A stretch of DNA of 64,000 bases, from positions 5,915,001 to 5,979,000 of the forward strand of contig CP051247.1 in the NCBI GenBank assembly GCA_017795105.1, in the 5' to 3' direction. Source of the DNA: Planctomycetaceae bacterium (lineage in GTDB: Bacteria; Planctomycetota; Planctomycetia; Planctomycetales; Planctomycetaceae). The translations under genes and the position numbers were made by a program. The notes under the pieces were generated by a model. It saw only the letters and a list, made by a program, of their open reading frames with translations, had not been told where the DNA came from and ran no database searches. Every line of letters starts with the position of its first letter. Within the stretch, counting starts at the first letter, position 1. Positions 1 to 8,758 of the stretch are shown here, piece after piece.

Positions 1-1
1 G

Positions 2-3000
2 ATGAATACGCTGATGGTCGCGATTCTAGTCGCCGGTCTGTTCAGCCTGTTCAATCTTCGTCGCGAAGTGTTCCCGGAGTTCGAACTGGAGACAATTCTC
101 ATCTCCGTGCCCTATCCCGGGGCCAGTCCCGACGAGGTGGAGACTGGGATCTGCGAGAAGATCGAGGAAGCGGTCCGCTCCATCGACGGCATCAAGAAGG
201 TGACCTCGGTCGCCCAGGAAGGTTCGGGCTCGGTCGTGCTCGAACTGAATACCGGAACGGACGCGCAGAAGATTCTCGATGAAGTTCGGTCTGAAGTCGA
301 CCGAATCACAAGCTTCCCGGAATTGGCCGAAGACACGGAAGTCAAGCAGGTGGTGACACGCCAGCCGGCGATCACGGTTGGAGTCATTGGACCGAACCTC
401 GACTCCGTAGATGCGGAACTGCAATTGAGGGAAGTTGCCGAGCAGGTGCGGAACGATCTCCTTCGTCTCCCCGCAGTTTCTCAGGCGGATATCTCCGGGG
501 CGAAAGACTATCAGATCGACATCGAGATCAGCGAAGAAACGTTGCGGCGCTATGGTCTCTCTTTGAAGCGAGTCGCGGAGATCGTTCGGAAAGAGAACCT
601 CGAACTCCCCGCCGGAACGATTCGGACTGAGTCGCAGGAGATTCTCGTAAAGGGAAAGAACAAACGGACCGTCGGAGAGGAAATCGCCCGCATCCCGTTG
701 GTGACACTTCCCGACGGAACGGTACTTACGATTGATGATCTCGGCGATGTTCGCGATGAGTTCGCCGATTCCACGGTCTCGACTGTCATCGATGGACAGC
801 CAGGCATTGCGATTTCGGTGACGCGATCCTCGACCGAAGACCTGCTCAAGATGACCGATGCGGTCCATGAGTATCTGGCGACGCAGGAAATGCCTCCCGG
901 GTATCGGCTCATCTACTGGGGGGACCGTTCGGTCGAAGTCCGCGATCGTCTCGATCTGCTGGCCGAGAATGGTCTGCAGGGGCTGCTGCTGGTGTTAATT
1001 TTCCTTTCCCTGTTCCTGAATCTTCGCCTCGCCTGGTGGGTTTCGCTCGGCATTCCGATCTCGATTCTCGGAGCCTGCGGAGCTCTCTACCTCGGTGGAG
1101 AAACGCTGAACATGCTTTCGAGCTTCACGTTTGTGATGGCACTCGGCATCGTTGTCGACGACGCGATTGTGGTCGGCGAGAATGTTCACGCTCATCGACT
1201 GATGGGCAAGTCTCCTCTGCAGGCGGCCATCGACGGGACCGTGGAGGTTGCTCCGTCCGTCGCGGCTTCGGTCAGCACGACCATCATCGCCTTTCTTCCG
1301 CTGTTGTTTGTGACCGGAGTGATGGGGAAGTTCGTGGCAGTGATGCCGATCGGTATGATCGCGATTCTCGTTTTCTCGCTCTTCGAATCACTCTTCATCC
1401 TCTCCTGTCACCTCGCTCATGAAGAGGATGAATCGCTGCCGCAGAGTTATCCGGCCAAGGCTCGACGTTTCCGGGAGAAGCTTCCCCGCGGAACACGCTG
1501 GACGATCGGAACGTGTCTGCTAGTGGCCGGATACATTGCCGAAGTGTTTGCCTATCCGGTTCGGCAGTTGAATCGGGTGGTGACCTACCTCAATGGTGGT
1601 ACGCAGTATGTCATGGACAAATTTGTCAACAGCTTCTACGTCCCGGCCTTGAAGCTCTCGCTGGCCAATACGCTTTCAACAGCCTGCCTGGCGGTCACTT
1701 TGCTGATGCTTACCGCTGGCCTCGTGGCCGGAGGATTCGTGCCGTTCATTGTCTTCCCGAAGACCGACAGCAATACGATCGAAGCGACCATTACCTATCC
1801 CGATGGAACCCCGGTTTCGGTAACAGAGCAGGGGACTGCTCAACTTGAAGCAGCAATGCGGGCGGTGAATGAGAAGCTCGAACAGGACGGCCAGCCCGTC
1901 GTCGAGTTGATCCGACGCTCTGTCGGATTCGCCACGATGCGGAGCGGTCCAGCCACAACGACGGAGAATTCCGGAAGCCACCTCGGACTGGTGACCGTGG
2001 AGTTGAAGGATGTCTCGGAGCGGGAGTTGAACTCTCAGCAGATCCTCACGGCCTGGCGGGAGGCGGCGGGCGAGTTCCCCGGCGTGGAGCATCTCTCCTT
2101 CGGCACCGGAGAAATGGGGCCTGCGGGAACGCCCATCGAGTTTAAGCTGCTCGCTCAGGGCGATGATTTCGAAGACTTACAGGTCGCCGTCGAAGAGACC
2201 AAGGCTCGTCTGGCCGAGTTTCCAGGCGTCTTTGATATTCAGGATGACTCCGCTGCGGGGAAGTGGGAGTTCCAGTTAACGGTCAAAGACTCGGCTGTGG
2301 CGACCGGCATCAACCTGGAGCAGCTCGCGGAAACCGTCCGGGCTTCTTACTACGGCGAAGAAGTGATGCGTCTCCAACGCGGTCGGCATGAAGTCAAGCT
2401 GATGGTTCGTTTCCCGGAAGACGACCGTCATTCTCTATCGGAGTTTGATCAGATCCGAGTACGAACTGACGATGGGGTTGAATACCCTCTGACCGAACTG
2501 GCCGACGTGCAGGTTTCGCGAAGTTATTCGGAGATCAACCGTGTCGATCAGATGCGGTCGATCACCATCTCGGCCGATCTCGACGAAACGCGGGCCAATG
2601 CCAGTCAGATCGTCGGCTCGTTACGGCAGGATTTCATGCCGGGGTTGCTTGCGAAGTACCCGGCCGTCGACGTTCTCTGGGAAGGTCAACAGCAGCAGAC
2701 CACTGAATCGGTGCAGAGTCTTCTGCTGGGACTCGCTGTCGCACTGCTGGCCATGTTTGTTCTGTTGACGTTTCAGTTCACGTCGTACGTTCAGCCGATT
2801 GTCATTATGGGGATTATTCCCTTCGGCGTCGTTGGAGCGGTTGTCGGTCACGCTTTGATGGGGCTGCCGATCACCCTGTTCAGTCTTTTCGGACTGGTCA
2901 CGCTCACAGGGATTGTCGTGAACGACTCGATCGTCCTCATCGACTTCATCAATCATCGTGTGAACGATGGAATGCCGATCCGCGAAGCGCTGGTTGACGC

Positions 3001-3226
3001 GGGACGACGACGTCTGCGACCGATTCTGCTGACTTCGGTAACAACCGTGGCCGGTCTGTTCCCGTTGATTCTGGAGACCTCGTTTCAGGCCCAGATTTTG
3101 ATTCCGATGGCAGTCAGTATTTGCTTCGGGCTGATCGTCTCGACGTTGCTGATTCTGTTGCTCGTGCCGACGTTCTACTATGCCGTCGCCCAGTTGACAC
3201 GCCCGGACGTGGTTGAGGCGTCGTAA
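2..3226 (+). CDS. RND family efflux transporter, inner-membrane subunit (5' end outside window)
   Basis: Proton-driven RND pump (HAE1/AcrB-like) that would work with a periplasmic adaptor and an outer-membrane channel. The first visible residues already lie in TM1, so the true start is a few codons to the left of the window. The length (1074 aa visible) fits the family. Two repeats of six TM segments flank large periplasmic porter loops. TM4 carries the proton-relay pair in VVDDAIVVGENV (near residue 387) and the second half has the related VVNDSIVLIDF segment. No adaptor gene follows, so it is probably upstream. Substrate cannot be told from sequence. The next gene is on the opposite strand. 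Confidence 0.93.
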   Translation: MNTLMVAILVAGLFSLFNLRREVFPEFELETILISVPYPGASPDEVETGICEKIEEAVRSIDGIKKVTSVAQEGSGSVVLELNTGTDAQKILDEVRSEVDRITSFPELAEDTEVKQVVTRQPAITVGVIGPNLDSVDAELQLREVAEQVRNDLLRLPAVSQADISGAKDYQIDIEISEETLRRYGLSLKRVAEIVRKENLELPAGTIRTESQEILVKGKNKRTVGEEIARIPLVTLPDGTVLTIDDLGDVRDEFADSTVSTVIDGQPGIAISVTRSSTEDLLKMTDAVHEYLATQEMPPGYRLIYWGDRSVEVRDRLDLLAENGLQGLLLVLIFLSLFLNLRLAWWVSLGIPISILGACGALYLGGETLNMLSSFTFVMALGIVVDDAIVVGENVHAHRLMGKSPLQAAIDGTVEVAPSVAASVSTTIIAFLPLLFVTGVMGKFVAVMPIGMIAILVFSLFESLFILSCHLAHEEDESLPQSYPAKARRFREKLPRGTRWTIGTCLLVAGYIAEVFAYPVRQLNRVVTYLNGGTQYVMDKFVNSFYVPALKLSLANTLSTACLAVTLLMLTAGLVAGGFVPFIVFPKTDSNTIEATITYPDGTPVSVTEQGTAQLEAAMRAVNEKLEQDGQPVVELIRRSVGFATMRSGPATTTENSGSHLGLVTVELKDVSERELNSQQILTAWREAAGEFPGVEHLSFGTGEMGPAGTPIEFKLLAQGDDFEDLQVAVEETKARLAEFPGVFDIQDDSAAGKWEFQLTVKDSAVATGINLEQLAETVRASYYGEEVMRLQRGRHEVKLMVRFPEDDRHSLSEFDQIRVRTDDGVEYPLTELADVQVSRSYSEINRVDQMRSITISADLDETRANASQIVGSLRQDFMPGLLAKYPAVDVLWEGQQQQTTESVQSLLLGLAVALLAMFVLLTFQFTSYVQPIVIMGIIPFGVVGAVVGHALMGLPITLFSLFGLVTLTGIVVNDSIVLIDFINHRVNDGMPIREALVDAGRRRLRPILLTSVTTVAGLFPLILETSFQAQILIPMAVSICFGLIVSTLLILLLVPTFYYAVAQLTRPDVVEAS

Positions 3227-3292
3227 CTCCGGACGAGTTAGAGCCGGCCAAGCTCACTCTCTACGCATGTATAGAGGTTGTCGGAGAGACCC

Positions 3293-3904
3293 TTATTCTT
3301 TATCCGAATTCAGGATGCTGTAGATCCGTTTGATGACTCGGGACTTGACCAGATAGATGGTGTTGGGAGTCACACCGAGTTCATCGGCGATATCATCTGC
3401 GGGACGGCCCTTGCCGAGATATTCAATCAGAATCTTGATGTCCCGATCCGAGAATTGAGAGCGTAGCAGTGCCATTTTTCGCTCAAATTCATCGATGGCC
3501 TCCGCCGATGGTCCATCAGCCTGCTGCTCGGGGCCGTTTGCGGCCGTGTTCTCGACGAAGGATTCGGGACACGGCTCTTCGCGATTACGTTTGCTTTTTC
3601 GGAACAAGTCGGCGATTCGCGACTGCGTGACGATGAGCATCCATTTGCGAAACGATCCATTCCGCTGCCTGTCGAAGTCGCCGACGGCCCGAAAGATCTT
3701 GAACATCACTTCCTGGGTGATGTCGTCGGCATCCGCCTCAGATAGCCCGGAGCGAAGGCAGTGGCTCAACAGCCAGCGGCGATACCGACTCTCGAAGCGC
3801 GTCCAGGCCGATTCGCTGCCCTCGGCCAGTTCTCCGAGCATAGACAGCGACGTTGTGAACGTTTCGTCGTTCTCAGCTTCGAACTTCGACTCGTGATCGG
3901 CCAT
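3293..3904 (-). CDS. ECF-type RNA polymerase sigma-70 factor
   Basis: 203-aa sigma factor. Region 2 (about residues 30-100) includes a DDITQEVMFKIF core and an RKWMLIVTQSRIADLFRK segment for -10 recognition. Region 4 is at the C-terminus (about 145-198) with a helix-turn-helix around DDIADELGVTPNTIYLVKSRV. A 25-residue acidic N-terminus and a spacer rich in Gln/Asp/Glu precede these domains. It is transcribed divergently from the Ser/Thr kinase at 4021. Planctomycetes are known for ECF factors controlled by a neighbouring kinase, so kinase control is the natural inference. No anti-sigma gene adjoins it. Confidence 0.9.
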   Translation of the reverse strand: MADHESKFEAENDETFTTSLSMLGELAEGSESAWTRFESRYRRWLLSHCLRSGLSEADADDITQEVMFKIFRAVGDFDRQRNGSFRKWMLIVTQSRIADLFRKSKRNREEPCPESFVENTAANGPEQQADGPSAEAIDEFERKMALLRSQFSDRDIKILIEYLGKGRPADDIADELGVTPNTIYLVKSRVIKRIYSILNSDKE

Positions 3905-3912
3905 ACTAAATA

Positions 3913-3941
3913 TTGTGACAGATGCGAACGGTTATTATGCT
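3913..3941 (+). promoter_or_regulatory. Candidate sigma-70-like promoter for the kinase/peptidase unit
   Basis: TTGTGA, a 17-base spacer and TATGCT lie about 80 bases before the GTG start at 4021, in the gap between the divergent sigma factor and kinase. Match by eye only. Confidence 0.3.
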
Positions 3942-4020
3942 GGAAGGGTATTCGCGGAAGAGTCCTGAGCTCCCCTGAGGTCGGGCTTCTGACTAGCCTT
4001 CGACACGGAAAGTTCCCAGA

Positions 4021-6306
4021 GTGAATGACTCAAGTTTTCTACTCACTCAATCATACCAGAGCGATCTGCCTTCTGAAACACTTTGTAGCGATTTCGAATC
4101 GAAATGGCGCTCATTGGAAGAGCCGCCGCGGATTGAGGATTATCTCGGCGACACCGCTGGTCCTCAGCGAAGCACGTTGCTCGCGCGACTGATCCTGATC
4201 GAACTCCGCTACCGCTTTCTTTCGGGAGAGACCCCCGAGCTTGCTGAATACGCTCGACGGTTCCCTCAGGAAGAGACCCAAATCGAGGGACTTCGGCCGA
4301 GTTATCAGAGAGTTCGCGATGAGGTCGACAAGGCGACTGCAGAAACGCACGTCACTCCTTCCGCCCGAAAGGTCCTCGGGAAGTTTCAGCTCATGGCCCG
4401 CGTCGGCAAAGGCGGCTTCGGGGAAGTCTGGCGGGCCTGGGATCCGGAGCTCCGTCGGCTTGTGGCCATCAAGATTCTTTACCGGGACAAGACCGCGCTG
4501 GAGCATATCGACCTGGCGCGGCACGAGGCGAAAGTTGCCGCTCAGCTGGTTCATCCGAACATCGTGCGGATGTATTCCTTCGAAGACGAAGAAGAGTGCG
4601 TTTATACCGTCTCCGAGTTCATCGATGGGTTTAATCTTCGCCAGATACAGAAGCAGAATCGCCTGAATCATGTCGAGGCCGCTCGAATCTGTGGCCAGAT
4701 CGCCCGCGCTCTTCATCACGCTCATCAGTTCGGGATCGTCCATCGAGACGTCAAGCCGGCCAACGTGATGCTCGATATGGCCGGGGCGGCGAAACTGACG
4801 GACTTTGGCGTCGCTCACTGGGCCAGTGCAGAGCAAACGCTGCGGGTGCGGAAGGATGTTGTCGGTAGCGCCAACTACATGTCGCCCGAGCAGGCTCGCG
4901 GTGCCGATGTAACACCAATGAGTGATGTCTATTCGCTGGGCATATTGTTTTACGAAGCCGTAACCGGAGAGTTGCCCTTCAAGGGGCCTGCCAAACAGAT
5001 TCTCGTGGCCCACCAGTACAACGATCCCCCGATGCCACGGAAGAAGAACTCCGCCATTAGTCGAGATCTGGAGACGGTGTGCCTCAAGGCGCTGGAGAAG
5101 GATCCCGAGCAACGCTATCAGACAGCCGAACAGTTTGCGGAAGATCTCGAAGCGATCGTCAAAGGGGATCCGGTCAAGGCCCGGCCCGTAAACTGGCTGG
5201 AACGCCGATGGCGAGCCATTCGCCGCAAGCCCTATACGACAGCCGCAATCCTTGGATCGGCCGCGATGGCTTTGACCGGAGCCGCGCTCGCATTACAGGC
5301 GAGTGCCACGCATGACGATGGGAAGCTGGCCATCCAGTTCGACGGAACTCCGGGGGCACTCTATGTTGTTCATCACGTCGATCCGGAGACGGGGCTGGCG
5401 GTAAAGACTGGAACAATCGCAGAAATCCGAGATCGGTCTGCCGTTCTACGGCCTCAGGAAGAGGAAACTCGCCGCCTTCGCCTCCCGCCCGGATTCTACT
5501 CGGTGTCTGGCTTTCACGATGACAGCATGGTCGAGGTCTTTCGTACCGTTCCCTCCAGCGCTACTGAAATACCATGGGCTCGAAGCTACCAGATGTTTCA
5601 GTATGTGACTGAGAACACCATCGAATGGCCCGCTATTCCGGTTAGAACGTCTCCCTTTGAAAACGATTTTGTGACCATTCCGGGTTATAAGTTAGACTTT
5701 GGGAACGAAGAAGATGGAACACGTCACGCGAAGGAGGTTATCTCGTTTCTGATTGCGACGCGAGAATTCTCGGTCGCTGATTATATTCGCTTCCGGGGAG
5801 AGATCCATCCTCGGCATGAGGACGTGCAGGACCGGGATTCCCCGCAGGCGGTTCGATTCGATGAGGCCATGAGCTGGGCGGAACACTCAGGCGCCCGCTT
5901 ACCCACGGAACATGAGTTTGAATATGTTGCTCGTCTGAAACAGATGGCTCGAGAGCGAGATTTTGAAACTCTGGAAGCAGTCGCCGCCAGTGGGAATATT
6001 AGTCTGGATGAATTGCTCAGACGGCTGGCGCAGGTGAAGGGGATCGACGACGGACCAGCCGAATGGGTTATGGGGGCTCCTGCCGCTTACTGGAAGATCG
6101 CCGGGAACGCCGCTCCACGCGAATGGGGAGAGGATTTCCACGTGCTAAAAGGGGGCGTCTCTTCGGCGTTCACCGATTCTGATATCGAAACGCCTGTGCC
6201 ACCGGACTATCGCGAGGTGCTTTTTTACGCAATAAAGCCGGATCAGACGATCTCCTTTCGGCTTGCGAAGAACCTGTTTGTTACCGGTCCGGCGAACAAG
6301 CAATGA
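4021..6306 (+). CDS. Membrane-anchored Ser/Thr protein kinase with C-terminal FGE-sulfatase-like domain
   Basis: 761-aa Hanks-type kinase with a GTG start preceded by GGAAAG. Residues 1-120 form an N-terminal helical region. The kinase domain spans about 123-385: glycine loop GKGGFGEV, Lys151, HRDVKPAN (Asp243), DFG at 261-263 and SPEQARG. All catalytic residues are present, so it should be active. One TM helix (about 405-427) would place the rest outside the cytoplasm. Residues about 525-755 resemble a formylglycine-generating-enzyme (FGE/SUMF1) fold, with RLPTEHEFEYVAR, EWVMG and a closing SFRLAK. There is no cysteine after the TM helix, so catalysis like that of FGE is not expected and a ligand-sensing role is more likely. 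The C11-like peptidase gene starts 23 bases downstream. Confidence 0.9.
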   Translation: MNDSSFLLTQSYQSDLPSETLCSDFESKWRSLEEPPRIEDYLGDTAGPQRSTLLARLILIELRYRFLSGETPELAEYARRFPQEETQIEGLRPSYQRVRDEVDKATAETHVTPSARKVLGKFQLMARVGKGGFGEVWRAWDPELRRLVAIKILYRDKTALEHIDLARHEAKVAAQLVHPNIVRMYSFEDEEECVYTVSEFIDGFNLRQIQKQNRLNHVEAARICGQIARALHHAHQFGIVHRDVKPANVMLDMAGAAKLTDFGVAHWASAEQTLRVRKDVVGSANYMSPEQARGADVTPMSDVYSLGILFYEAVTGELPFKGPAKQILVAHQYNDPPMPRKKNSAISRDLETVCLKALEKDPEQRYQTAEQFAEDLEAIVKGDPVKARPVNWLERRWRAIRRKPYTTAAILGSAAMALTGAALALQASATHDDGKLAIQFDGTPGALYVVHHVDPETGLAVKTGTIAEIRDRSAVLRPQEEETRRLRLPPGFYSVSGFHDDSMVEVFRTVPSSATEIPWARSYQMFQYVTENTIEWPAIPVRTSPFENDFVTIPGYKLDFGNEEDGTRHAKEVISFLIATREFSVADYIRFRGEIHPRHEDVQDRDSPQAVRFDEAMSWAEHSGARLPTEHEFEYVARLKQMARERDFETLEAVAASGNISLDELLRRLAQVKGIDDGPAEWVMGAPAAYWKIAGNAAPREWGEDFHVLKGGVSSAFTDSDIETPVPPDYREVLFYAIKPDQTISFRLAKNLFVTGPANKQ

Positions 6307-6329
6307 CCTGATTCCGGAAGGGATTTCGA

Positions 6330-7979
6330 ATGCCGGCTTCTACTCCGCCACGGCTTAGCGTCTGGGCGTTTCTTGGGTTTAGCAAGAACGAGTATGAGAA
6401 GGATCTCCGCGACGCGGTTTCCAGATGTCCGGTTGTTGAAGTAATCGCTGTCGAGTCGTCACATGTAAACGGGGACGACTTACATGTGCGTAGACTCGCT
6501 TCGGATGCCGGAGGAGATGAGTTAATTGCTTCCATCCCGCTGGCTAGTCTCGTCGAACAGTTCGCGCAGTTTGTCTCAGCCGCTGAAGAGAATTCGCATG
6601 CGGATTCCGAAACGATCCGTGTTCTGCTCGTCAGTTCCCACGGCCAGTCGGGGACCTATTTCCTACGCCGACTGGAAGCGGTGTTGAACGAAGTCTCTGG
6701 GCAAAGCGATTGTTTTCGGGAACGCATCGCTCAGCCTCTGCAGTTGACGGAATTCCGCAAGAGCGTCGAAACGGTTCTCTCCAATACCGATGAACTGCGA
6801 CAGAATCCGCTGATCGATATGGGAGCGGTGGAACAGATCTTTTCGGCTTACGGCCTGTTAGACCGCAATCTGGTGGATGAGAAGAAAGATGCGGCGATTC
6901 AGCAAATGTGGGACCAGACCTGGGGGGCGACCGACTTTGAAGTCCGCGACTTCTTTCTGGGCGGAATCAGCCATATTACATCGGGGAAGTCGTTGCTGGG
7001 GATGGATAGAGCGAACGACAAATCAATCAGCTATTCCCAGGACCTCTCGATTCAGGACGTGAGGAGAATTCTGCGAACACTGGATGCTCCGTTGGATCTT
7101 CTGATCCTGGGATGTTGCTCTCTCGGAACAATTGAAGTGGCCTATGAACTGCGTCATGTTGCCTCATGGCTGCTGATGAGTCCCTCACTTTTGTACGGAT
7201 TTATCGGCCTGAGCGCCCCGGCTGTCAAGGTCCTCAGTGATGCCAGACTTGGCGATAAGAAGGACGCAGGTCGTGAACTGGTCGAGGAGATCATCCGCTT
7301 CGAGAGTTTCAGGAGAGAAGAAATTGAAATCCGGGGGCACAATGATTGCCTCAGGCGCGGCGCCGCATTTGTAGCAGTCGACAATGAACCAACCCGACCC
7401 GAGAACGAGAACGAGGCGTTAGACAGTTGGAATAATGAGAAGTGGGAGGCGTTCCTGGTCGCGTTCGATCAGGCATGCGAAGAGATCGATGCGTTTCTTG
7501 ATAGCGATTCGTACCAAAGTGCGATGGAACTGATGTCAGACTTCCACGATATGGTGCGGGACAGCTCCCTCATGGCGAGCCGATGTAATTGCAGTTCTGA
7601 TGATCGACGCAGCTTCTTCACGCTCACCCGAGATTTGCTGGCGACGTTCCACGCGATCCTGTTCTGCCTTCGTCCGGTGACTCCGAGCTACCAGTCGAGC
7701 AAACTGAAATCACTCAGCGAGGAGAATATGAATATTGTGCAGTTCTTCACTGCCAATCATCGAACGAGCGTTGGTTGTCGAAGCCAGGGGCTGGGAATAT
7801 TTGCTCCGGCTTCCAAAGATCGGCTGTACTCCGTCTATAACGGTACCGACGCCGGAGGATTGTTCGAGTTTCTGAACAGGGACAGCCGCGGACGCCAGCG
7901 TTGGCGATCGGTTCTGGAGCAGGGGCTTATCGGCGAGCAGGTTGGATTCCCAAAAAAGAAGACCGGTCATGCCAGGTGA
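6330..7979 (+). CDS. Clostripain-like (C11, clan CD) cysteine peptidase homologue
   Basis: 549 aa, no signal peptide or TM helix, so probably cytoplasmic. Two motifs point to the caspase-like C11 family: LLVSSHGQSG (His104) and LLILGCCSLGTIEVAYELR (Cys263). The second aligns well with the clostripain pattern DAC-LM-GTVEVAYEL, with Cys263 at the nucleophile position and the usual Asp-Ala replaced by Gly-Cys. A later LLMSPSLL corresponds to the family's SE-containing strand. The C-terminal half (about 330-549) is helical and unrecognised. It follows the kinase gene by 23 bases with a GGAAGGG ribosome site, so co-expression and control by the kinase are likely. I infer homology from motifs only; a structure prediction would settle it. 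Confidence 0.62.
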   Translation: MPASTPPRLSVWAFLGFSKNEYEKDLRDAVSRCPVVEVIAVESSHVNGDDLHVRRLASDAGGDELIASIPLASLVEQFAQFVSAAEENSHADSETIRVLLVSSHGQSGTYFLRRLEAVLNEVSGQSDCFRERIAQPLQLTEFRKSVETVLSNTDELRQNPLIDMGAVEQIFSAYGLLDRNLVDEKKDAAIQQMWDQTWGATDFEVRDFFLGGISHITSGKSLLGMDRANDKSISYSQDLSIQDVRRILRTLDAPLDLLILGCCSLGTIEVAYELRHVASWLLMSPSLLYGFIGLSAPAVKVLSDARLGDKKDAGRELVEEIIRFESFRREEIEIRGHNDCLRRGAAFVAVDNEPTRPENENEALDSWNNEKWEAFLVAFDQACEEIDAFLDSDSYQSAMELMSDFHDMVRDSSLMASRCNCSSDDRRSFFTLTRDLLATFHAILFCLRPVTPSYQSSKLKSLSEENMNIVQFFTANHRTSVGCRSQGLGIFAPASKDRLYSVYNGTDAGGLFEFLNRDSRGRQRWRSVLEQGLIGEQVGFPKKKTGHAR

Positions 7980-8028
7980 AGAAACTGGGCACGGCCGGTC
8001 GTCCGTTTGGAGTCTTTCCGATTGCGGA

Positions 8029-8721
8029 TTACTTGCACTTCCATTCGCTGATCTCGGAAGTGAGGAAGCAAACACAGCGTTGATTGCCGAACTGGAGTTC
8101 GACTCGATCGTTGGCTAAAACCTTATTCCCCTTTTGGTTCACGGGGGCCCAGTTAAGCACGGCGGCGTCCAGAATCGGGTCATCTTCATTGGCTTCAATC
8201 TCATGCGCCTGACTGACGAGAGTCTCATCGTCGGAGAACTCAATCGTCATGTAGAAGATGATCACGCCTTTGTATCGAGGATCTTCCCCTTCGCAGGCAG
8301 TGTTGACCCTGTATTTCAGAGGTTGGCCAAATGGATTAATCCGATCCCTGTCGAACGTATTGTTTGTAAACCTCAATGAGTCCAAGTATGTCGAATTGCG
8401 CGTTGGCGGGTCAGCCGCGTCCTTCGCTGCGTTTTTCTCGGTTCCTTCGTCCTTCTTGTCCGTTGCAGCGTCATTCTCGGACTCCGCATTTGCTGGTAAG
8501 CAGTTTGGGCAGAACATCACCACGTTCGGGTCATCGTAATTGAACGAAATGAAGGTCTTGTCGACGCAGTCTGCTTCATGACGCCATGCGTAGTAGTCAT
8601 ATCCGCCCCCTGGATTCGGTCCCAGATAATGGAAGGGACAGATGCAAGGGAAGTCAGCGAGCGCGTTTGTTGGAGCCAGTTGCAGACAAACCGCCAACAG
8701 AATCAGAATTTTCGCTTTCAA
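8029..8721 (-). CDS. Secreted Cys-containing hypothetical protein
   Basis: I chose the TTG at 8721 because AAGGAGA stands 6 bases upstream and the product then begins with a clean signal peptide (KAKILILLAVCLQLAPTNALA, cleavage before DFPC). The longer reading adds 22 residues without that structure. The mature protein (about 209 aa) has an N-terminal FPCICPF segment, a CPNC pair, a Lys/Asp/Glu-rich linker and a C-terminal strand-rich part ending CVCF and WKCK. Several Cys pairs suggest disulfides or metal binding outside the cytoplasm. No family recognised. It lies just downstream of the DUF1559 gene on the same strand and may be co-transcribed. Confidence 0.72.
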   Translation of the reverse strand: MKAKILILLAVCLQLAPTNALADFPCICPFHYLGPNPGGGYDYYAWRHEADCVDKTFISFNYDDPNVVMFCPNCLPANAESENDAATDKKDEGTEKNAAKDAADPPTRNSTYLDSLRFTNNTFDRDRINPFGQPLKYRVNTACEGEDPRYKGVIIFYMTIEFSDDETLVSQAHEIEANEDDPILDAAVLNWAPVNQKGNKVLANDRVELQFGNQRCVCFLTSEISEWKCK

Positions 8722-8758
8722 AGCAGTCTCCTTAGGCCAGGTGCTGGTTGAAAAACGA

